A DNA stretch of 11,760 nucleotides from Hyphomicrobiales bacterium (GTDB lineage Bacteria; Pseudomonadota; Alphaproteobacteria; Rhizobiales; JALURZ01): assembly GCA_027058735.1 (NCBI GenBank), contig JALURZ010000136.1:1-11760 (forward strand), given 5' to 3'. Below are positions 6,967-11,760 of this stretch, one piece after another. Under the pieces are notes generated by a model that saw nothing but the letters and a program-made list of their open reading frames with translations, was not told where the DNA came from and did not search any database. The translations under genes and the position numbers were made by a program. Position 1 is the stretch's first letter. The number at the start of each line of letters is the position of its first letter.

Positions 6967-7710
6967 TCAGGAGATGTGTACCGTTCTTGAGGCATCGTAC
7001 TCGAGAGCCGGGCTCGTGAACATCGTATCGTGATTGACATAGTGGAAAGCCGCCGCCCGGCGCCAGTGGCGGCTGGTGTTGGAGGAAGACTGGTGCAGCG
7101 TATTGCCGTGATGAAACGACACCCCGCCCCTGGGCACCGGGGCCGGGGTCATCGGGTATTTGCGCGCGTCGCGTTCGGGGATCTGCAGGTTGAACGGCTC
7201 GCCGGGCGGCGCCACGTGGGCGAGAACCGGGCCGGTGTTCGTGCCCTCGCCGAAATACAGACACCCGTTTTCAACGGTTGCCTCATCGAGCGCCAGCCAG
7301 GCGGTCACCATGCCGTCCTCGTTGTTGCAGCCGAAATAGAAGTTGTCCTGATGCACAGGTTTGGGGCCGCCGCCTTCGGGCGCCTTGAAGAACATCTGCG
7401 AGAACGCGACCCGCACCCCGGGACCGATGATCGCCTCCACCGCCTCGACAAGGCCGGCGTGCCTCGCCAGGTCCCGAAACACCGGGCGGTGGAACACCGG
7501 ATCGTCAAGCTTGCGCAAGACGCCGGCCACCTTGACATTGCCATCGACGTACCATTGGCGCTCGCTTGCATCCATTCGGGCGAGGGTTTCATCGGCCCAC
7601 GCCATGGCATCCGCGATGGCCGCGTCCATCTGTTCATCCGAAAAGACCCCGGCGATGGTGACATGGCCATCGCTGGCGAACTTGGCGAGGTATTCCTTCA
7701 TCTTGGTCAT
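6967..7710 (-). CDS. Phytanoyl-CoA dioxygenase (PhyH) family Fe(II)/2-oxoglutarate oxygenase
   Basis: A 247-residue non-heme iron oxygenase. The iron ligands are complete: His120 and Asp122 in PVHQDNFYFG, and the distal His206 in TLHQSSSNTS. Arg217 or Arg218 (HWRRAA) is placed to bind 2-oxoglutarate. PhyH enzymes hydroxylate or oxidatively cleave small organic molecules using O2 and 2-oxoglutarate. Relatives act on fatty acyl-CoA, ectoine, amino acids, phosphonates and quaternary amines, so the family name does not give the substrate. The frame also allows a GTG start 9 bases upstream at 7719, but the ATG at 7710 forms a 4-base ATGA overlap with the preceding stop codon and has GGAG 11 bases away, so it is preferred. 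It is the second gene of the operon, between a DapA-family gene and the ABC transporter, so it probably acts on the imported compound or an early intermediate. Confidence 0.92.
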   Translation of the reverse strand: MTKMKEYLAKFASDGHVTIAGVFSDEQMDAAIADAMAWADETLARMDASERQWYVDGNVKVAGVLRKLDDPVFHRPVFRDLARHAGLVEAVEAIIGPGVRVAFSQMFFKAPEGGGPKPVHQDNFYFGCNNEDGMVTAWLALDEATVENGCLYFGEGTNTGPVLAHVAPPGEPFNLQIPERDARKYPMTPAPVPRGGVSFHHGNTLHQSSSNTSRHWRRAAAFHYVNHDTMFTSPALEYDASRTVHIS

Positions 7711-8768
7711 GACAGCCACCGCTCCAGGTTTTCGCGCACGAAATCATCATCATTGAGATGCGGATAGGCGGCAACGATACGGTCGATTTCCGCCGCCTGG
7801 CCGGGCCCCAGGCCCGCATCCCGGTCCAGACACCAGATGCCCTCCAGCAGTCCCTGCCGGTGCAGGATTTCGTGGCAGCCGGCAATGGCGCCGCGAAAAT
7901 CATTGGCGGCATCGAAGATCGCGCTGTTGGTGTCGGTGATCTGGGCGTCGAGTGCGAGCAGGTCCGGGTCAATCGGCCCGCCCTCGACAGCCTTGCGGAT
8001 GCGCTCCAGCAGCAGGACCGCGCTGCGGGTCCACACGCTCCAGTGGCCCAGCAGACCGCCGCGAATGCGCACGCTCGTCAAGGTGCCCGAAACACTGAGC
8101 GCAAACGGCGTCAGCAGATCGAGGGCGATGTGATCGTCGTTTCCGGTATAGAGCGCTACCCGGTCCTGGGCGCCGGCCTCGACCACGCCGCGCACCACAT
8201 CGAGGGTGCGATACCGGTTGAACGGCGCGATCTTGATGGCGATCACATTTTCGATTTCAGCGAAGCGGCGCCAGAAACCGGCTGAAAGAACCCGCCCGCC
8301 GACGGCCGGCTGAAGATAAAACCCGACCAGGGGAATATCCGCCGAGACCGTCTTGCAATGGGCGATCAGTTCGTCCTCATCCGCATCGCTCAGCGCGGCG
8401 AGGGACAAAAGCCCCGCATGATACCCCTCGCCAACCGCGATCCGGGCCTCGCCGACCGCCTGTTTCGTCTGCCCGACAAGACCGGCGATCCGGATCAGGT
8501 CACGATCCGTCCAGCTTTCCACTTCGCGTGCGGCCAGCCGCAGCACCGGCTGGTAGAGGCCGGCGTCGCGAATTTCAAATTGGGTGGTGTGAACCCCCAC
8601 GGCCACCCCGCCGCAGCCGGCATCAATGTAATAGCGGGTCAGGGCGCGCTGGCGGCGCTCGTCCAGAGCGCGATCGGCTCTCAGCGCCAGGGGGTGGGCG
8701 GGAATGACCTGGCCGGCACGAAGCGCCTCGACAAGGTTTCCCGGTATGTCCGTCCAGTGCAGCCCCAT
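7707..8768 (-). CDS. Dihydrodipicolinate synthase (DapA/NAL) family aldolase or lyase
   Basis: A TIM-barrel protein of the DapA/N-acetylneuraminate lyase superfamily, 353 residues from the ATG at 8768. The Schiff-base lysine is Lys179 (VIAIKIAPFNR), the conserved tyrosine is Tyr151 (VGFYLQPAVGG), and GGVAVGVHTTQF (53-64) replaces the usual substrate-binding GTTGE strand. These features support a class I pyruvate- or 2-keto-acid-type aldolase, hydrolase or dehydratase, but not lysine biosynthesis, given the divergent carboxylate-binding loop and the catabolic setting. The frame stays open 10 codons further to a TTG at 8798. The ATG is preferred because the TTG falls beside the inferred transcription start. 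It is the first gene of the seven-gene operon and overlaps the oxygenase gene by 4 bases. The promoter and dyad operator lie just upstream, at 8799-8835. Confidence 0.88.
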   Translation of the reverse strand: MGLHWTDIPGNLVEALRAGQVIPAHPLALRADRALDERRQRALTRYYIDAGCGGVAVGVHTTQFEIRDAGLYQPVLRLAAREVESWTDRDLIRIAGLVGQTKQAVGEARIAVGEGYHAGLLSLAALSDADEDELIAHCKTVSADIPLVGFYLQPAVGGRVLSAGFWRRFAEIENVIAIKIAPFNRYRTLDVVRGVVEAGAQDRVALYTGNDDHIALDLLTPFALSVSGTLTSVRIRGGLLGHWSVWTRSAVLLLERIRKAVEGGPIDPDLLALDAQITDTNSAIFDAANDFRGAIAGCHEILHRQGLLEGIWCLDRDAGLGPGQAAEIDRIVAAYPHLNDDDFVRENLERWLS

Positions 8769-8798
8769 GCCCGCGGCGCGCCTTTCGATCCCACGCAA

Positions 8799-8818
8799 AA
8801 GTAACTGATTAGATACTT
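8799..8818. promoter_or_regulatory. Imperfect dyad, likely TetR-type operator of the catabolic operon
   Basis: AAGTAACTGATTAGATACTT is symmetric at 16 of 20 positions. Its two half-sites (AAGTAACTGA and AAGTATCTAA, both read outside to centre) resemble the half-sites of the dyad at 9627-9646 beside the regulator gene. It covers the inferred -10 element of the minus-strand operon, a position suited to repression. Binding by the neighbouring TetR protein is inferred. Confidence 0.6.
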
Positions 8819-8835
8819 ATCTCACGGTTCCGCAA
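8808..8835 (-). promoter_or_regulatory. Candidate promoter of the seven-gene operon
   Basis: On the minus strand, TTGCGG (8835-8830) is separated by 16 bases from TCTAAT (8813-8808), which differs from the sigma-70 -10 consensus at one position. The -35 matches at only three positions. The -10 lies inside the dyad at 8799-8818. Transcription would start near 8801, about 33 bases before the ATG at 8768. Confidence 0.45.
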
Positions 8836-8869
8836 AAAGCAAGGGGCCAGACGCCGCGCGCGCCGGCCC
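8834..8869 (-). terminator. Probable intrinsic terminator of the TetR gene
   Basis: On the minus strand a 10-pair stem (arms 8869-8860 and 8854-8844) has one G-U pair, one bulged base at 8849 and a 5-base loop. It is followed by CTTGCTTTTT, down to 8834. It lies 30 bases after the TetR stop codon. The T-run is interrupted by GC near the stem, so efficiency is uncertain. It also touches the -35 of the downstream operon. Confidence 0.55.
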
Positions 8870-8899
8870 GTCATGAAAGGGAAGATCGAACGCCCCTGC

Positions 8900-9565
8900 T
8901 CAGGGTCTCAGATAGCCCAGCACCACGTCCACGGAGTGGGCGTCGCGGGCTTCCAGTTCGTGCGGAGCGAACAGGTCGCGGCCGAAAATCGACGACAGAG
9001 TGTAATTGTTGGACTGATAAAAATACCCCAGCGCCGCAATTGTGATGTACAACTGGACCGGGTCGACATCGGCGCGAAAGACCCCTTCCTTTTCGCCCCG
9101 CTTCAGCAGATCCTCGATGATCTCGACCAGCGGGGAATGCAACTTGGGGATGTTTTTCGACTTGGCGATAAAGCGCGCCTTGTGCAGGTTCTCGTTGTTG
9201 AGCAGGTGGATGAATTCCGGGTTTTCGAGATAATACCGCCAGGTGAAGCGGACCAGTTCGCGCATGCCGGAAACCGGATCCATATTGGTCAGATCCAGGT
9301 CTTTTTCCTCTTCTCGGATCTTTCTGTAGGCATCCTCCATGACCGCCAGGTAGAGATCGTCCTTGGACCCGAAATAGTGATAAAGCATACGCTTGTTGGC
9401 GTTGGAGCGGCGCGCGATTTCATCGACGCGCGCGCCGCTCAGACCCTTCTCCGCAAACTCCCGGGTTGCCGCCTCAAGCACACGCTGGCGCGTCAGTTCC
9501 GGATTTCTTTTTCGCGGTTTGTTCAAAAGCCATGCCCTGAATGCGCCCGGATCGCGCGCGCCCAC
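8900..9565 (-). CDS. TetR/AcrR family transcriptional regulator
   Basis: A one-component regulator, 221 residues from the GTG at 9565. The TetR DNA-binding domain is at about 25-72, with the recognition region ARVDEIARRSNANKRMLYHYFGSKDDLY. The ligand-binding half follows, with RYYLENPEFIHLLNNENLHKAR (about 110-131), a pattern common in one TetR C-terminal subfamily. No in-frame ATG lies upstream of the helix-turn-helix. Candidate starts are GTG at 9565, TTG at 9526 (208 residues, AGGG 8 bases upstream) and TTG at 9628. The last is unlikely because it lies upstream of the inferred transcription start and touches the operator. The gene is divergent from the binding-protein gene and upstream of the operon at 8768, with dyads at both promoters. 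It is therefore the likely repressor of the whole locus and of itself. The inducer, presumably the transported compound or a breakdown product, is unknown. Confidence 0.9.
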   Translation of the reverse strand: MGARDPGAFRAWLLNKPRKRNPELTRQRVLEAATREFAEKGLSGARVDEIARRSNANKRMLYHYFGSKDDLYLAVMEDAYRKIREEEKDLDLTNMDPVSGMRELVRFTWRYYLENPEFIHLLNNENLHKARFIAKSKNIPKLHSPLVEIIEDLLKRGEKEGVFRADVDPVQLYITIAALGYFYQSNNYTLSSIFGRDLFAPHELEARDAHSVDVVLGYLRP

Positions 9566-9596
9566 TGCCTCGAATTGCCGTTGATCCCTCGCTGCG

Positions 9597-9625
9597 TTGA
9601 CATACCAGTATAATCCATATATCGT
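9597..9625 (+). promoter_or_regulatory. Candidate promoter of the binding-protein gene
   Basis: TTGACA (9597-9602), a perfect -35 hexamer, is followed after 17 bases by TATCGT (9620-9625), which matches the -10 consensus at four positions. The predicted start, near 9632, lies inside the dyad at 9627-9646, so bound repressor would block initiation. The leader to the ATG at 9721 would be about 90 bases. Confidence 0.45.
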
Positions 9626-9635
9626 CAAATAACCA
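9607..9635 (-). promoter_or_regulatory. Candidate promoter of the TetR gene
   Basis: On the minus strand TATACT (9612-9607) is a good -10 hexamer. The sequence 17 bases upstream is TGGTTA (9635-9630), a weak -35 that is also half of the dyad operator. This would give autorepression and places transcription start near 9600, consistent with a GTG start at 9565 and not with the TTG at 9628. Confidence 0.35.
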
Positions 9636-9646
9636 GTTGGTTACTA
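9627..9646. promoter_or_regulatory. Dyad operator in the TetR/binding-protein divergent region
   Basis: The core TAACCA-GT-TGGTTA (9630-9643) is a perfect 6-base dyad around a 2-base centre. The extended half-sites AAATAACCAG and TAGTAACCAA align with those of the dyad at 8799-8818, giving a shared half-site of about AAGTAACYRA. The spacing and symmetry suit a TetR dimer site. The core recalls the E. coli RutR site (TGACCA-nn-TGGTCA), but the regulator itself is not identified as RutR. Confidence 0.65.
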
Positions 9647-9708
9647 ACGTCCGGTTGCACCTTGTGCCCGTTGCGCCACTTTGCGGACGGTCGGGTGCGG
9701 CGGCGTTG

Positions 9709-9715
9709 AGGGAGG
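9709..9715 (+). promoter_or_regulatory. Strong ribosome binding site that sets the binding-protein start
   Basis: AGGGAGG ends 5 bases before the ATG at 9721. The frame remains open upstream to 9637, but only the start at 9721 has a Shine-Dalgarno site and places a signal peptide at the N-terminus. Confidence 0.85.
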
Positions 9716-9720
9716 ATCAC

Positions 9721-10710
9721 ATGAAAAGAATGTTATCACGTCTGATGGCGGGCGCGGCGATGCTGGGCCTGGCGGCGGTGCCGGCCCACAGCCAGCAAAA
9801 GATAAACTTCATCTTGAACTGGATCGCCGGCGGCGACCACGCCCCGTATTATTATGCCAAGGCGTCCGGCATGTATGCCGAGGCGGGATTGGACGTCAAT
9901 ATCGAGCAGGGCAAGGGCTCCTCGATGGCCGCCCAGCGCACGGGCGTGGGCAAGAACGACATCGGGCTGGCGGACATGCCGCCGGTTTTCGCGGCCATTG
10001 GCAAGGGGGCGGACATTGTCGCGGTGATGAACATCTATGCCAATTCGCCCTACGGGTTCTACTGGCGCAAAAGCTCCGGCATCAGGGGGGCGAAGGATTT
10101 CGCCGGCAAGAAAATCGGCAATCCGCCCTGGGACGCGGCGCGCAAGATGTGGCCTGCTTTCGCGAAGAATGTGGGCATCGGTGAAAAATCCGTCACCTGG
10201 GTCAATGTGCAGCCCAACGCCAAGCTGGCGGCGCTCAAGTCCGGGTCCATCGATATAACGACCTCGTTCTACAACATCCATCATATCTTCCAGAAACAGC
10301 TTGGCGACGACATGGGCTATGTTTCGGGCAAGGCCCACGGCATCAATCCCTACGGCAATTCGATCATCGTCAATGGCGCATTCCTGCGCGCCAACAAAAA
10401 GGCGGTCGCCGCCTTCGTGAAGGTCAGCCAGAAGGCTTTTGCCTTCTGCGCGAAAAACGCCGACCCGTGCATCAAGGCCCTGCTGGATGCCAACAAGGGC
10501 CTGCAAACGGCGAACGAGACCACGAACTGGGGTCTGGTCAAGCAGCTGATGACGGATGAAACCTCGACCACCAAGGGCCTGGGCTACATGGACAAGGAGC
10601 GCATGATGAAATCCTATGCCCTGTTTGAGCCCTATCTGGACAAACCGTTCGACATGTCCAGGCACTTCACCAACGAGTTCATCGACACCAGCATCAAGAT
10701 GCCGCAATAA
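9721..10710 (+). CDS. NMT1/THI5-like ABC transporter substrate-binding protein
   Basis: A 329-residue periplasmic binding protein of the NMT1/THI5/SsuA class, the usual partner of NitT/TauT permeases. Residues 1-24 form a Sec signal peptide: KRMLSR, a hydrophobic core, then cleavage after AHS before QQ. The mature protein opens with the family pattern NW...GGDHAPYYYAKASGMYAEAGLDV (33-59), followed by GKGSSMAAQRTGVGKNDIGLADM (64-86), which lines the ligand cleft. Cys243 and Cys250 could form a disulfide. There is no lipobox, so it should be soluble in the periplasm. The gene is apart from the permease and ATPase and on the opposite strand, with its own promoter, strong ribosome site and terminator. 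This allows a high copy number relative to the membrane components. The family covers pyrimidines, taurine and other sulfonates, riboflavin and aromatic acids, and I cannot choose among these or a new ligand. Confidence 0.93.
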   Translation: MKRMLSRLMAGAAMLGLAAVPAHSQQKINFILNWIAGGDHAPYYYAKASGMYAEAGLDVNIEQGKGSSMAAQRTGVGKNDIGLADMPPVFAAIGKGADIVAVMNIYANSPYGFYWRKSSGIRGAKDFAGKKIGNPPWDAARKMWPAFAKNVGIGEKSVTWVNVQPNAKLAALKSGSIDITTSFYNIHHIFQKQLGDDMGYVSGKAHGINPYGNSIIVNGAFLRANKKAVAAFVKVSQKAFAFCAKNADPCIKALLDANKGLQTANETTNWGLVKQLMTDETSTTKGLGYMDKERMMKSYALFEPYLDKPFDMSRHFTNEFIDTSIKMPQ

Positions 10711-10743
10711 TACTCCCTCGTACTCGATCCGGAGACGGACTTG

Positions 10744-10773
10744 CCGGCCGCCTCGCGCGGCCGGTCTTTTTTA
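10744..10773 (+). terminator. Intrinsic terminator of the binding-protein gene
   Basis: A perfect 8-pair GC stem (CCGGCCGC at 10744-10751 and GCGGCCGG at 10757-10764) with a 5-base loop is followed by TCTTTTTTA (10765-10773). It lies 33 bases after the stop codon. The T-run overlaps the stop codon (10771-10773) of the convergent acetyltransferase gene. There is no T-run on the other side, so it should work only in the + direction. Confidence 0.93.
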
Positions 10774-11640
10774 TCCGAGTTCGGGACCGGCGATGGCGTA
10801 GATTTTCGCCGGATCGCCGAACGGCCGAGTGCGCCCGTGCAGCATGCGCACGAAGCCGCGCTGGGCGGTGAAGCCTGTGGACCTCAGCCACCCCATGAAC
10901 GCCTCTTGATGATCGGGGACGTCGATATAGGCCGCCCCGGCGATTTCGCCCAGCGCGGTGCGGGCGAGGTCGATCGCCATAGTGTCGCGGGTGGCGACGA
11001 GCGGGCCGATCTGGGCGGCGTCATGACCGTCGCGCCCGAAACAGTGGCCGGTGCCATCGCTGCCCAGCCAGGCCAGCTTCGGCGCGCGGGCGTGAAGGTG
11101 GCTCAACAGGGTGCCGCGCTCGCAGCCGCACGCTGCCCGGTCATTGTCCAGAATGTCCGGCCGGTCCGCTGGACGCAGCGCCCTGACGCTGCCGGCGGCC
11201 CTGCCCGGTTCGCCTGCGCCGCCTGCCCGCACCATGCGGGTCAAGGGATAGACATCGCAAAATCCGTTCTGCAGATAGACCCGCCGGCCGCCCTGTGTCG
11301 CGTCCAGTCCCGGTGTGCAGCCATCGGCCAGCAGGCTGCCGACGCATTTGTCCAGCAGCCGGCCCGCCAGGCCGTGGCGCCGCCAGGCGCGCGCGACCAG
11401 CACCATCGAAATCCAGCCGAAACCGGCCTCCCTGTGCGGCAGGCTCAGCGCGGTCGCCACGACATTGCCCGGGTCGTCGAGAAAGGCCCAGCCCTCGCCC
11501 TGTTCGATCATGTATTCCCAGTCCCGCGGCGTCTGGTTCCAGCGCGCCTCGCGCGACAGCGCATGGGCGCCGGGAACATGGCTTTTCGCCAGCCGCCGGC
11601 ATTGCAGCCCGGACAGCCGCCTGGTGTCAGTATCTGCCAT
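10771..11640 (-). CDS. GNAT family N-acetyltransferase, two-domain type
   Basis: A 289-residue protein with an N-terminal GNAT domain. The acetyl-CoA loop is in VLVARAWRRHGLAGRLL (80-96, with RRHGLA as the R/QxxGxG/A motif), and LDATQGGRRVYLQNGF (112-127) is the closing motif of this group. The C-terminal half (about 160-289), ending in RGFVRMLHG and YAIAGPELG, matches the second domain often seen in such proteins (Acetyltransf_18-like). The acceptor substrate is unknown, and the protein is cytoplasmic. The ATG at 11640 is preferred. The frame extends only to a TTG at 11670, and neither start has a clear ribosome site, which suits translation coupled to the upstream gene, whose stop overlaps this start by 14 bases. 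It converges on the binding-protein gene and probably belongs to a separate transcription unit from the transport and catabolic locus. Confidence 0.87.
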   Translation of the reverse strand: MADTDTRRLSGLQCRRLAKSHVPGAHALSREARWNQTPRDWEYMIEQGEGWAFLDDPGNVVATALSLPHREAGFGWISMVLVARAWRRHGLAGRLLDKCVGSLLADGCTPGLDATQGGRRVYLQNGFCDVYPLTRMVRAGGAGEPGRAAGSVRALRPADRPDILDNDRAACGCERGTLLSHLHARAPKLAWLGSDGTGHCFGRDGHDAAQIGPLVATRDTMAIDLARTALGEIAGAAYIDVPDHQEAFMGWLRSTGFTAQRGFVRMLHGRTRPFGDPAKIYAIAGPELG

Positions 11641-11760
11641 CGCGGGTTTCGAAATGTGTGGGTTTTCCAAGGCTGGGCATGTCGCGTGCGATCCAGTCCG
11701 CGACCCATCCGGTCATTCTTTCAAGGGTGATTTCGGGCGCGCCAAACAGGCTCCGGGCAC
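11627..11760 (-). CDS. C-terminal end of an unidentified gene running off the window
   Basis: On the minus strand an open frame enters at the right edge (first full codon at 11758) and encodes 43 residues before a TGA at 11629-11627. It includes LERMTGWVADWIARDMPSLG and ends in GKPTHFETRDGRY. The composition looks like real protein: tryptophans, balanced charge, no Arg/Pro shadow bias. The other two minus-strand frames close within 16 codons of the edge. Its stop lies inside the acetyltransferase start, the typical overlap of co-transcribed genes. The tail recalls dehydrogenase/epimerase-type proteins, but 43 residues are too few to name a family. Confidence 0.6.
   Translation of the reverse strand, partial: ARSLFGAPEITLERMTGWVADWIARDMPSLGKPTHFETRDGRY

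Noticed and set aside
6174..7264. Upstream extensions of the ATPase frame (to 6599) and the permease frame (to 7264)
   Set aside because: Each overlaps the preceding gene in another frame and adds non-family sequence. The internal ATG starts at 6173 and 6946 give normal lengths.
7707..8768. Lysine-biosynthesis dapA
   Set aside because: The carboxylate-binding GTTGE-type strand is replaced and the gene heads a catabolic operon. Only the superfamily is supported.
9597..9614. TTGACA followed by TATAAT as a consensus promoter pair
   Set aside because: Only 6 bases separate them, which is too close for sigma-70. The TTGACA is better paired with TATCGT at 9620-9625.
9630..9643. Regulator as RutR with a pyrimidine-degradation regulon, from the TGACCA-like operator core
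   Set aside because: The operator core is only similar, the regulator's C-terminal half does not look like RutR, and no rut genes are present.
9648..9689. Inverted repeat CGTCCG/CGGACG in the leader of the binding-protein gene as a riboswitch or attenuator
   Set aside because: Only six pairs over a 30-base loop with no other conserved RNA structure recognised, so it could be chance in GC-rich DNA.
9736..10707. 323-codon open frame on the minus strand
   Set aside because: Antisense of the binding protein, which has a signal peptide, ribosome site and terminator on the + strand.

Overview
This window looks like a chromosomal segment of a GC-rich alphaproteobacterium, possibly a Rhodospirillales- or Rhizobiales-type organism. 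The signs are the Rieske sequence, the style of the DUF993 and NitT/TauT-type genes, and long open frames on the antisense strands. Assignment below class level is inference. I see no tRNA, rRNA, insertion sequence or CRISPR array.

Layout. (1) 1-492: the C-terminal part of a Rieske iron-sulfur protein on the + strand. The first 48 bases are an exact reverse complement of 78-125, so the left edge is probably a fold-back artefact and the true N-terminus is missing. (2) 517-2004: on the minus strand, a soluble chemoreceptor with two PAS domains, convergent with the Rieske gene. (3) 2218-8768: seven tightly spaced minus-strand genes that read as one operon. In transcription order they are a DapA-family aldolase/lyase, a phytanoyl-CoA-dioxygenase-like oxygenase, an ABC permease and an ABC ATPase of the NitT/TauT type, a Gfo/Idh/MocA dehydrogenase, a DUF993 DapA-like protein, and a xylose-isomerase-like TIM barrel. 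(4) 8900-9565: a TetR-family regulator on the minus strand. (5) 9721-10710: the periplasmic NMT1/THI5-like binding protein on the + strand, divergent from the regulator and followed by a strong intrinsic terminator. (6) 10771-11640: a two-domain GNAT acetyltransferase on the minus strand, overlapped at its start by the tail of a further minus-strand gene that runs off the right edge.

How the genes may work together. Regions 3-5 look like one inducible uptake-and-catabolism locus. The binding protein captures an unknown small molecule, and the permease and ATPase import it. An Fe(II)/2-oxoglutarate oxygenase, an NAD(P) dehydrogenase, a TIM-barrel isomerase and two Schiff-base-type aldolase/lyases could then oxidise, isomerise and cleave it. 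The substrate cannot be read from the sequence. A related imperfect dyad (half-site about AAGTAACYRA) sits at the likely promoter of the seven-gene operon (8799-8818) and in the regulator/binding-protein gap (9627-9646). This suggests that the TetR protein controls both transcription units and itself. I do not recognise the locus as a described pathway, and it is the best candidate in the window for an uncharacterised system.

No gene-free stretch exceeds 300 bases. The largest gaps are 2005-2217 (leader of the chemoreceptor gene), 8769-8899 (operon promoter, operator and TetR terminator) and 9566-9720 (divergent control region and leader).
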